Shown piece after piece: positions 52,553 through 60,207 of a stretch of 64,000 nt of DNA. Each line of letters begins with the position of its first letter. The first letter of the stretch is position 1. The DNA is taken from positions 23,958-87,957 of the forward strand of contig DATFQX010000291.1 of the NCBI GenBank assembly GCA_035263865.1, read 5' to 3'. The notes beneath the pieces are model-generated. The model saw only the letters and a program-made list of their open reading frames with translations. It was not told the origin of the DNA and ran no database searches. A program made the position numbers and the translations under genes. This DNA is from VAZQ01 sp035263865 (GTDB lineage: Bacteria; Pseudomonadota; Alphaproteobacteria; Rhizobiales; Xanthobacteraceae).

Positions 52553-52610
52553 CCCGCGACGCGTGCCTCGCGGGAGCGCTGCTAGATGAGCTTGTGAAGC
52601 GGAATTGATA

Positions 52611-52853
52611 TCAATCCGCGCTCGGAAGCCGCCGCATAGTGAATTCGATGCGGTCGCCCGGAAGTTCGCGCCAGGATTCGATCTCGGTCATGTAGTCGGC
52701 CTTTGGATAGCGGCGAAAGATTTCGCGTGCCTTTTCGCGCGCCTTCTCGCGCGGCAGTGCGAAAGTCTCGCGGCGAAATGCATCGCGGGGCCGCGCCTTG
52801 AGCGCTTTCGCCGAGCGGCGCGCGATATCAGCGGGACGGCGGCTGTTACTCAT
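52611..52853 (-). CDS. Small basic hypothetical protein
   Basis: An 80-residue protein rich in Arg and Ala (RRPADIARRSAKALKARPRDAF), ending YMTEIESWRELPGDRIEFTMRRLP. It has no recognised domain, but similar small proteins with a C-terminal EIESWRxLP segment are found in rhizobial genomes. The N-terminus is highly basic and could bind nucleic acid. It lies between the TauE gene and the CCA operon on the same strand. Confidence 0.6.
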   Translation of the reverse strand: MSNSRRPADIARRSAKALKARPRDAFRRETFALPREKAREKAREIFRRYPKADYMTEIESWRELPGDRIEFTMRRLPSAD

Positions 52854-52916
52854 GATAACCTGGTTCTGGCAAATGTAGTGCGCAACGGGCCGCGGAGCGA
52901 GTCGGCTGGCGCAGCA

Positions 52917-54161
52917 TCACCTTGTTGCGGCCGCCGCCGCGTCCGCAATGGCCGCCACTTGAGCCGCATCCGCCGGAAATCCGGCCGCGATCCACGCCTC
53001 CTCGGCCGTGGCGAGCGCCGCACCCAGACCGGGTCCTTTCGGCACGCCCCGCGCGATGAAGTCGGCAGCCTTGAGTGGGAATGCCGGCGCGCTCCAGCGT
53101 GCGGGCAGCGTCGTGAGTCGATGCCAGGCCCGATCCGCCGCGCCTTGCGGCGAACGCGTCCAGGCGAGCAGGATGCGATCGGTGAAACGCTTCGGTCCCA
53201 CCCGATAGAGCAGAACCCGGGCCTCCTGCCCCTGCAAGCCCGCTGAAATTTGCCGCCAGCCCTCCACCATCGATGCCAACCGCTCGTACTCCGCGTTGGT
53301 GAGGCGCAGCCGCTCGCGCAGGCGGTCCGAGTCCTCGACCACCGAGACGGCGAGCGCGCCGAGCCGGCGTATGGCATCGGGCGCAAGCGCAAGCGCACCC
53401 TCGAGCTTGACCATATTGGAGTAGCTCGCGAGCAGGGGTACGCCGCCGAGCACCTGCTCAATCAAACCCGTCTCAGTCATCAGGGCCAGCGTAGGCACGG
53501 CGTGCTTGGCGACGAGGAGCTTGAGCGCCTCCATGCGCACGCGCTCGCGCGACAATTGCTCGAGGCCGTCGCGCGCCTCGATACAGGCCGCGAGCCCTTC
53601 CGCGTCGGGAGCGCCCTCGCCGTAGGCGGCGTGGAAACGGAAGAATCGCAGGATACGCAGATAGTCCTCGGCCATGCGCGTTGCGGCATCGCCAATGAAG
53701 CGAACGCGCCGCGCCTCGATGTCGGCGAGGCCGCCGACGTAGTCGTAGATCGTTCCGTCGCGGGAGAGCGACAGCGCGTTCATGGTGAAATCGCGGCGCT
53801 CGGCGTCGCGTTTCCAATCGCGGCCGAAAGCCACTTTGGCATGACGGCCGAACGTCTCAACATCTTCGCGCAAGGTGGTGACTTCGAACGGCCGCCCGGC
53901 GCCCACGACGGTCACGGTGCCGTGCTCGATGCCGGTGGGCACCGCCTTGAAACCTGCCGTTTCGACGCGGCGGATTACCTCGCTGGGCAGCGCGGTGGTG
54001 GCGATGTCAGTATCACCGTGCGGTTCACCGAGGAGCGCGTTACGCACCGCGCCGCCGACGACTCGGGCCTCCTCGCCTTGCCCGTCGAGCGCAGCGAGGA
54101 TGTCGCGCAGCGGCGCCTCGCGCAGCCATGCGGCATCCAGCCGGCGGCTTGCTTGCGTCAC
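52917..54161 (-). CDS. cca: CCA tRNA nucleotidyltransferase (PolyA polymerase family)
   Basis: A 414-residue class II nucleotidyltransferase that adds or repairs the 3' CCA of tRNAs. The polymerase head has VVGGAVRNALLGEPHGDTDIATTA with the catalytic DxD, TVTVVGAGRPFEVTTLREDVETFGRHAKVAFG and the RRDFTMNALSL motif; a helical body follows. The GTG at 54161 overlaps the stop of the DUF6111 gene (GTGA). It ends the four-gene operon DUF1285-Nudix-DUF6111-cca, a fixed order in Hyphomicrobiales. Confidence 0.93.
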   Translation of the reverse strand: MTQASRRLDAAWLREAPLRDILAALDGQGEEARVVGGAVRNALLGEPHGDTDIATTALPSEVIRRVETAGFKAVPTGIEHGTVTVVGAGRPFEVTTLREDVETFGRHAKVAFGRDWKRDAERRDFTMNALSLSRDGTIYDYVGGLADIEARRVRFIGDAATRMAEDYLRILRFFRFHAAYGEGAPDAEGLAACIEARDGLEQLSRERVRMEALKLLVAKHAVPTLALMTETGLIEQVLGGVPLLASYSNMVKLEGALALAPDAIRRLGALAVSVVEDSDRLRERLRLTNAEYERLASMVEGWRQISAGLQGQEARVLLYRVGPKRFTDRILLAWTRSPQGAADRAWHRLTTLPARWSAPAFPLKAADFIARGVPKGPGLGAALATAEEAWIAAGFPADAAQVAAIADAAAAATR

Positions 54162-54421
54162 TTCGTCCCGCCCGGCACGAAGCGGCCGTCCTCCATGTGG
54201 GCCGGAACGTAGGTCGAGCCCGGGGGCGAGCCGCCCCACTGCGCCAATACGACGAAGCTGCCGATCATGAGCACGAGCGCCGCCATCACGAGCCAGGCGA
54301 CGCGCGGCAGGCTCCAGGAGTCCGGATGCAGCACGCCCGCCTGCGTCGCCCATAAGAAAACGGCGTAGACGAGGAACGGCGCCAGGAACAGCGCGATTTC
54401 GGTGAGGACGGGGCGGATCAT
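54158..54421 (-). CDS. DUF6111 family membrane protein
   Basis: An 87-residue protein with two hydrophobic helices (about 8-28, LFLAPFLVYAVFLWATQAGV, and 41-62, VAWLVMAALVLMIGSFVVLAQW) and a C-terminal segment GSTYVPAHMEDGRFVPGGTK, the DUF6111 signature. The function is unknown. Its stop overlaps the cca start, and it follows the Nudix gene by 51 bases. Confidence 0.85.
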   Translation of the reverse strand: MIRPVLTEIALFLAPFLVYAVFLWATQAGVLHPDSWSLPRVAWLVMAALVLMIGSFVVLAQWGGSPPGSTYVPAHMEDGRFVPGGTK

Positions 54422-54472
54422 CGCTCTGCTGTTCCGGGCGAAAGCTCCAGATCCATTTCGGCGAATTTCACT

Positions 54473-55132
54473 TTAGTCCGCATAAATGCGCTCGTACAAA
54501 TTCCGCAAGATGCCCGCAGTGACGCCCCAGATGTAACGCTCACCGAAGGGAATGGCGTAGTACCTGCGCGTCACGCCCTTCCAATCGCGGCTGTGCAGCG
54601 CGTGATTTTGCGCGTCCATCAGGAAAGCGAGCGGCACCTCGAAGGCCTCGGCGACTTCCGCCGTGGACAACACCAACTTGTAGTCGGGACGAACGCGCGC
54701 GACCGTCGGCAGGATCCGATAGCCGGAGAAGGTGAGATAGAGATCGAGATAGCCGATCGGCTCGATCAATGCACGGCCAAGCCCGATCTCCTCTGCCGCC
54801 TCGCGCAGCGCGGCATCGGCCGGCGTGCGGTCATGCGGATCGATTTTTCCGCCCGGAAACGCAATCTGCCCGGGATGGCTCGGAAGCTCTGTGCGCAGCG
54901 TGAGCAATACCGTGGGCTCGCTGCGATCGATCACAGGAACGAGCACCGCTGCCGGCCGCGTCGCTTTCACGCCGGCGCGCTCCCAGGCCGCGGGGTCGAG
55001 GTCGAGATCGCCGCGCTTGGCCTGCGCCGCCAGGTCGTTGAGCGCGGGCGGCACGTCGAGCGTGAGCCGCGCCCGAGCGCGATGAAAGAAATCATCGCTC
55101 GTTGCGCCGTTCGGCAGCGCCACGTCTGTCAT
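54473..55132 (-). CDS. Nudix hydrolase, CoA pyrophosphatase type (NudL-like)
   Basis: A 219-residue Nudix enzyme. The Nudix box is GGKIDPHDRTPADAALREAAEEIGL, preceded by LRTELPSHPGQIAFPGGK and followed by EPIGYLDLYLTFSGYRILPTVARV. This matches the coenzyme A pyrophosphatase subgroup (UPF0035-like LLTLRTELPSHPGQIAFPGG). It probably hydrolyses CoA or its oxidised derivatives. The start at 55132 overlaps the DUF1285 stop (ATGA). Confidence 0.9.
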   Translation of the reverse strand: MTDVALPNGATSDDFFHRARARLTLDVPPALNDLAAQAKRGDLDLDPAAWERAGVKATRPAAVLVPVIDRSEPTVLLTLRTELPSHPGQIAFPGGKIDPHDRTPADAALREAAEEIGLGRALIEPIGYLDLYLTFSGYRILPTVARVRPDYKLVLSTAEVAEAFEVPLAFLMDAQNHALHSRDWKGVTRRYYAIPFGERYIWGVTAGILRNLYERIYAD

Positions 55133-55722
55133 CGCAAATCCTGCAAGCTTGCGGCCGGCGCCATGGCGAAAAACTCTCCGCTCGAAGGAACGCCGAACAT
55201 GCGCTCGCCTCCGATCGCGCGCTCCTCGCCCAGTTCGACGAGATCGTAGAACAGCGCGCGCGTCACTTTCGCCCAGAGATTGCGGCGGACGTGGAGATAA
55301 GGCTTGAGCCCACCGGTTTCCGGTTCGGGCTCGAAGCGCAACGCGTGATCGCGACCGCAGGCCACCCAGTCGTCCACATTGGTGCGAAAATGCAGTACCT
55401 GGCCTTGTGCCGCCTTCTCCGGTTTGAGTTCGACCGCGAGGAACGGCGCGTCTTCCACGACGATGCCGCATTTCTCCACGGGCGTGACCAGGAAATATTT
55501 GTCGCCATCGCGCCTGAGGACAGAGGCAAAGAGCTTCACCAGCGCCGATCGGCCGATCGGAGTTTTGAGGTAAAACCAGGTGCCGTCGGAGGCGATGCGC
55601 ATATCGAGGTCGCCGCAAAAAGGCGGATTCCAAAGATGCACCGGCGGCGGCCCCTTGCGCGAGGCTTCGCGCGCGATGCCTGCGATGGCGTCGAGCCCGA
55701 CGTGTTCAGTCTTCTGCGCCAT
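55129..55722 (-). CDS. DUF1285 domain-containing protein
   Basis: A 197-residue protein of the DUF1285 family, with PPVHLWNPPFCGDLDMRIASDGTWFYLKTPIGRSALVKLFASVLRRDGD and YFLVTPVEKCGIVVEDAPF. Structures of this family show two beta-barrel subdomains; the role is unknown. The ATG at 55722 opens MAQKTEHVGLDAIAGIAREA. It heads the DUF1285-Nudix-DUF6111-cca operon. In related genomes this operon lies just downstream of the MoxR-DUF58-DUF4159 operon; here kup is between them. Confidence 0.88.
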   Translation of the reverse strand: MAQKTEHVGLDAIAGIAREASRKGPPPVHLWNPPFCGDLDMRIASDGTWFYLKTPIGRSALVKLFASVLRRDGDKYFLVTPVEKCGIVVEDAPFLAVELKPEKAAQGQVLHFRTNVDDWVACGRDHALRFEPEPETGGLKPYLHVRRNLWAKVTRALFYDLVELGEERAIGGERMFGVPSSGEFFAMAPAASLQDLR

Positions 55723-55846
55723 GGTTGCGATCTGTGCCCGGGATAATGGCGGATCAAGTCTAACATGTCGCCGGGGCCGGCGAATCCGAGTGGACGCCCA
55801 ACGTCGCACATTTAGCTCCTAGCTCCGCGCCGCCCACGAGGGACGA

Positions 55847-57766
55847 TCAAATCTCGATGTGAAAGCCCACCTCGGAGAGCCCCTCGCGGGGAATCTTGAA
55901 GAAATCGGGGGCACGGCTCGCGATGCGCGCGAGGAAGCCAAAGATCGCGAACGGTATCCCCGCCATCGCCGAGTTCTTTGCACGGCGAACCACGATTTCG
56001 TGAGCGATGTAATAATGCACTTCGCCGAGATCGATCTCGAGGCCGAGCGTCTTGCAACTCCTGAGCGCTGCGGGAATGTCCGGCGTCTGCATGAAACCGA
56101 GCCGCACCTGAATGCGGTGGATGCCGTGGCCAAGGCCTGCGATCGAATGGCGCTCTGCCAACGGCACGCGCGGCCGCCGGTCGCCGGCAAAAGTCATCAG
56201 GATCAAGGTTTCGTGCACGACGCGGTTGTGCCTGACATGGTGCAGCAGCACCGGCGATGCATCGTGCGTGCCTTTGGTCAACCACACGCCCACGCCTGGG
56301 ACCCGCGCCACTACCATCTTGTCGATGTTCTTGACGAACTGCTCGAGCGGCATCGACATCTCCCGGAGGCGGTGGCGCACGAGCGAGGAGCCCTGGCGCC
56401 AGCAGAGCATCAATCCCACCATCGCGCCACCGACGGTGATCGGAAACCAGCCGCCGTCGACGATCTTCAGCGAGTTGGAGGCGAGAAAGGTCGCGTCGAC
56501 CGCGCCAAAGACCACGATGATGAAGATCGCGAGCGCGGGCGGCCATCTCCAGCGCTCGATGGCCACGCGATAGAGCAGGATCGTCGTGACCAGCATGGTC
56601 CCGGATACGGCGATGCCGTAGGCGCCGGCCAGATGCTGCGATGTCTTGAACAACACGACGACCAGCAACGTGCCGATCATAAGCAGCCAATTGGCAGTCG
56701 GGACATAGATCTGCCCGGCCTCCTCGGGCGAGGTCGGCACGATCCACATGCGCGGGCAAAGCCCGAGCTGCATCGCCTGGCGAGTGAGGGAGAAGACGCC
56801 CGAGATGAGCGCCTGGGACGCAATGATGGTCGCTAGCGCAGCCAGTCCCACCAGCGGCATCACCGCCCAACCCGGCGCCAATTTGTAGAACGGGCTGTCG
56901 ATTGCGGTGGGATCGGCAAGCACGAGCGCGCCTTGGCCGAAATAATTCAGAAGCAGCGCCGGCAGCACCAGAGCGGCCCAAGCACGGCGGATGGCGGTCG
57001 CGCCGACATGGCCCATGTCGGCGTAGAGCGCTTCCGCGCCGGTGAGCGCAAGAAAGACCCCGCCCATCACCGTGAAGGCTGTGACCGGATTTGTAAAAGC
57101 GAAACGCGCCGCCTCGCCGGGACTGAGCGCTTCGAGAATGGCGGGCGCGAGGTAGATGTTGGCGGCGCCGAGTAACCCGATGGCAAGAAACCAGGCGACC
57201 ATGATCGGGCCGAACAGACGCCCGATATTTGCCGTTCCGCGCCGCTGCAGCGTGAACAATGCGACGAGAACCCCAATGGTAAGCGGGAGGACGAACCGCT
57301 CGAGGGCGGGCGTGACCAGCTTGAGGCCCTCCATCGCCGAAAGCACGGAAATCGCCGGCGTGATCACCCCGTCACCGTAAAGCAGCGCCGCGCCCGTAAT
57401 GCCGAGCAGGACGAGAATCGGAATCCCGCGACCGTTCGCGATCCGCCCGTGGGCCACCAACGACAGCAGCGCCAGAATCCCGCCTTCGCCCTCATTATCC
57501 GCGCGCAAGACGAGGACGACATATTTGAGCGACACCATCGCTATCAGCGCCCAGAAGATGAGCGAGACGATGCCAAGCACGTCGGAAGCGGTCGGCACGG
57601 CGTGGCCGGTGGCGGCAAGCGTGACGGACAGCGTGTAGAGCGGGCTCGTGCCGATATCGCCGAACACGATGCCGACCGCGGTGAGCGCGAGAAAAGAGGG
57701 GTTGGCCTTGTGCAGTTCCCCCCCATCGGGAGCGGAGCCTCGCGAGGCGGCGCGCTTGCCGATCAC
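55847..57766 (-). CDS. kup: Low-affinity potassium transporter Kup
   Basis: A 639-residue K+ uptake permease of the KUP/HAK family. The N-terminal membrane part (about 20-440) has GIVFGDIGTSPLYTLSV, YVVLVLRADNEGEGGILALLSLV (a Kup signature), GITGAALLYGDGVITPAISVLSAMEGL and FQGALV-type helices. The C-terminal about 180 residues are the cytoplasmic domain, ending SEVGFHIEI. It is divergent from moxR across a 466-base region. Its position between two operons usually found together suggests a local insertion. Confidence 0.95.
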   Translation of the reverse strand: MIGKRAASRGSAPDGGELHKANPSFLALTAVGIVFGDIGTSPLYTLSVTLAATGHAVPTASDVLGIVSLIFWALIAMVSLKYVVLVLRADNEGEGGILALLSLVAHGRIANGRGIPILVLLGITGAALLYGDGVITPAISVLSAMEGLKLVTPALERFVLPLTIGVLVALFTLQRRGTANIGRLFGPIMVAWFLAIGLLGAANIYLAPAILEALSPGEAARFAFTNPVTAFTVMGGVFLALTGAEALYADMGHVGATAIRRAWAALVLPALLLNYFGQGALVLADPTAIDSPFYKLAPGWAVMPLVGLAALATIIASQALISGVFSLTRQAMQLGLCPRMWIVPTSPEEAGQIYVPTANWLLMIGTLLVVVLFKTSQHLAGAYGIAVSGTMLVTTILLYRVAIERWRWPPALAIFIIVVFGAVDATFLASNSLKIVDGGWFPITVGGAMVGLMLCWRQGSSLVRHRLREMSMPLEQFVKNIDKMVVARVPGVGVWLTKGTHDASPVLLHHVRHNRVVHETLILMTFAGDRRPRVPLAERHSIAGLGHGIHRIQVRLGFMQTPDIPAALRSCKTLGLEIDLGEVHYYIAHEIVVRRAKNSAMAGIPFAIFGFLARIASRAPDFFKIPREGLSEVGFHIEI

Positions 57767-58232
57767 GGCTCCATCTCCTCGGCCAAAGCCGAAACGCCGT
57801 CAGGGCGGCGAGGCCGCCTCACGATGAGTTGAGCGCACCCGCGCCGTTCGTCTGCCATTGTCTATCTGGAACTTGTGCGGTGACCGGCTGTTTTCACTGG
57901 GTCTTGGTTGCGAGCGAACTTATCCCCTGCCCGGTCGAGGCGGGCGGAAAAGCCCAAGGAGTTCAAGGCGCTCACGAGCCTTTGTCGAGCGGCCGGGGTT
58001 CTGGGGCGATCGAGGCAGAGCTGCGCCGAGGCGGGATCGCACCCAGTGAAAAATAGCGTAATCTCCAGCAGTTGTGAGGGATTCGAGGCGACAGCCGCCG
58101 CCGCTGCGTGCCTGCGTCGCCGGGCGCATGGCCCGAATGTTGCACGTTTTTTGGTCAAGTCCGATGGGCCTGGCGACACGATCCGAGCCATAGCCGACCC
58201 GAGCAATGGATCGAGGAGAAGGAACTGATCTC
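57767..58232. other. 466-base divergent region between kup and moxR
   Basis: No credible ORF. A perfect 12-base inverted repeat, TTTTCACTGGGT at 57891-57902 and ACCCAGTGAAAA at 58041-58052, encloses 138 bases that contain further complementary segments, such as CAAGGC-GCTCACGA-GCCTTTG. The enclosed 162 bases could form one long rod-like RNA. Promoters of kup and moxR must also lie here. Confidence 0.5.
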
Positions 58233-59240
58233 ATGGCTGCAGCCACCGACGGGCTGGAAAAGCTCGAAGACATGATCGTGCGCCAAGCGGAAGCGACCGG
58301 CGCCCAGGTCGCCGCCGCGAAGGCAGCAATCGGCAATGTGATCTTCGGGCAGGACCCGGTCGTGGAGCAGGCGCTCATCACGGTGCTCTGTGGTGGGCAC
58401 GCGCTGCTGATCGGGCTTCCCGGCCTCGCCAAGACCAAGCTGGTCGAGACGATGGGCATCGTGCTCGGGCTCGACGCGCGCCGCATCCAGTTCACGCCGG
58501 ACCTGATGCCGTCCGACATCCTCGGCAGCGAGGTGCTGGACGAGAGCCCCGGCGGCAAGCGCAGCTTCCGCTTCATCCCTGGTCCGATCTTCGGCCAATT
58601 ACTGATGGCCGACGAAATCAACCGCGCGAGCCCACGCACCCAATCCGCGCTGCTGCAGGCCATGCAGGAGCACCACGTCACGGTCGCCGGCAATCGTCAC
58701 GACGTTCCACGCCCGTTCCACGTGCTCGCGACTCAGAACCCGATCGAGCAGGAGGGCACTTACCCCCTTCCAGAGGCGCAGCTCGATCGCTTTCTCATGC
58801 AGATCGACGTTTATTACCCGGACCACGAGGCCGAGCGCAAAATCGTGTTCGACACCACCGGCACCGAGGAGAGCAAGCCCAAGCCGACCATGACGGCCGA
58901 CGAGCTACTGGCGGCGCAGCGCCTGGTGCGCCGACTGCCGGTCGGCGAATCCGTGGTGGAGGCGATCCTCAACCTCGTGCGTTCGGCGCGTCCCGGCCCC
59001 GAGAGCGGCGAGATCGGCAAGTTGATCTCCTGGGGGCCAAGCCCGCGCGCGAGCCAAGCGCTGATGCTGGTGGCGCGCGCCCGCGCGCTCATCGACGGGC
59101 GCCTCTCCCCGTCGATCGACGACGTCGTCGCCATGGCCGAGCCGATCCTCAAGCACCGCATGGCGCTCACCTTTGCCGCGCGCGCCGACGGCGAGAGCAT
59201 GGAAGGCGTTATCGGTAAGCTCAAGGCCCGCATCGGATAG
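58233..59240 (+). CDS. MoxR family AAA+ ATPase
   Basis: A 335-residue AAA+ chaperone-like ATPase: Walker A region LIGLPGLAKTKLVETMG, Walker B region MADEINRASPRTQSALLQAMQE, sensor 1 VLATQNPIEQEGTYPLPEAQLDRF and a helical lid with SWGPSPRASQALMLVARARA. MoxR proteins work with VWA or DUF58 proteins to mature or insert metal cofactors or complexes. The ATG at 58233 is preferred over 58206, since AGGAGAAGGAA lies just before it. It heads a four-gene operon. Confidence 0.93.
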   Translation: MAAATDGLEKLEDMIVRQAEATGAQVAAAKAAIGNVIFGQDPVVEQALITVLCGGHALLIGLPGLAKTKLVETMGIVLGLDARRIQFTPDLMPSDILGSEVLDESPGGKRSFRFIPGPIFGQLLMADEINRASPRTQSALLQAMQEHHVTVAGNRHDVPRPFHVLATQNPIEQEGTYPLPEAQLDRFLMQIDVYYPDHEAERKIVFDTTGTEESKPKPTMTADELLAAQRLVRRLPVGESVVEAILNLVRSARPGPESGEIGKLISWGPSPRASQALMLVARARALIDGRLSPSIDDVVAMAEPILKHRMALTFAARADGESMEGVIGKLKARIG

Positions 59241-59244
59241 TCGG

Positions 59245-60207
59245 ATGGCAGCTGCAAAGCAGCGCGCGGACAAGCACGAGATCAGGGCAACGCAGCGGGC
59301 GAGCGGCGAGGCCCGCTCGCTCGCGCAAACCATGCCGCGCCTGATCCTCGAGGCGCGCCGCATCGCTGCTACCGTCATCCATGGGCTGCATGGCCGCAGG
59401 CGCGCGGGTCCCGGGGAAAATTTTTGGCAGTACCGCCGCTTCCTGTCGGGCGAGCCGGCGCGCCGCGTCGATTGGCGTCGATCCGCCCGCGATGAGCATC
59501 TGTATGTGCGCGAGCAGGAATGGGAGGCGGCGCATACTGTGTGGCTGTGGCCGGATCGCTCCCGTTCCATGCAGTTTCGCTCACAGCTCGCCGAAGACTC
59601 CAAGCTTGACCGCTGTCTGGTCGTTGCTTTCGCGCTGGCCGAAATTCTGGTCCAGGCGGGCGAGCGCGTCGGCATGCCGGGCCTGATGCGGCCGACCGGC
59701 AGCCGTAACGTGTTGGACAAGATGGCGAACGCGATCGTGCATGACGTCACCGAACGGCCGAGCCTTCCGCCGCTGTTTGCGCCCTCCTCGCTCGCCGAGA
59801 TCGTCGTGGTGTCGGATTTCTGGACCCCGATTGCGCAAGTGCGCGCCACGCTGGCGCAGCTCTCCGCGACCGGCGCGCACGGACACACGGTGCAGATCGT
59901 CGATCCGGCGGAGGAAATCTTCCCCTATTCCGGACGCGTCGAGTTCATCGAGCCGGAGGGCGCAGGATCGATCACCGCCGGCCGCGCCGAAGCTTGGAAG
60001 AGCGAATACGAGACGCGCGTGGCACGTCATCGCGCGGAAATCCGCGCCGAAACCGACAAGCTCGGCTGGAGCTTCACCATCCATCGCACCGATCACCCGG
60101 CGACCGAATTGTTGCTGGCGCTGCACGTGCGTCTAGGCGCACCGCCTCCCGGCGCGGCGATCGGCGGGCGGCTCGGCGTCGCGGGGCAAATCGGGAGGCG
60201 CGCATGA
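59245..60207 (+). CDS. DUF58 domain-containing protein
   Basis: A 320-residue protein with the DUF58 signature GRRRAGPGENFWQYRRFLSGEPARRVDWRRSARDEHLYVREQE at about 52-95, then a VWA-like alpha-beta region (VWLWPDRSRSMQF, ERPSLPPLF, EIVVVSDFWTPI). DUF58 proteins are the usual partners of MoxR ATPases. The start at 59245 lies 4 bases after the moxR stop. Its stop overlaps the start of the DUF4159 gene (ATGA). Confidence 0.9.
   Translation: MAAAKQRADKHEIRATQRASGEARSLAQTMPRLILEARRIAATVIHGLHGRRRAGPGENFWQYRRFLSGEPARRVDWRRSARDEHLYVREQEWEAAHTVWLWPDRSRSMQFRSQLAEDSKLDRCLVVAFALAEILVQAGERVGMPGLMRPTGSRNVLDKMANAIVHDVTERPSLPPLFAPSSLAEIVVVSDFWTPIAQVRATLAQLSATGAHGHTVQIVDPAEEIFPYSGRVEFIEPEGAGSITAGRAEAWKSEYETRVARHRAEIRAETDKLGWSFTIHRTDHPATELLLALHVRLGAPPPGAAIGGRLGVAGQIGRRA

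Noticed and set aside
57891..58052. Naming the inverted-repeat segment as 6S RNA
   Set aside because: Only the size and rod-like pairing agree. I could not find the conserved bubble or promoter on either strand, so no family name is given.
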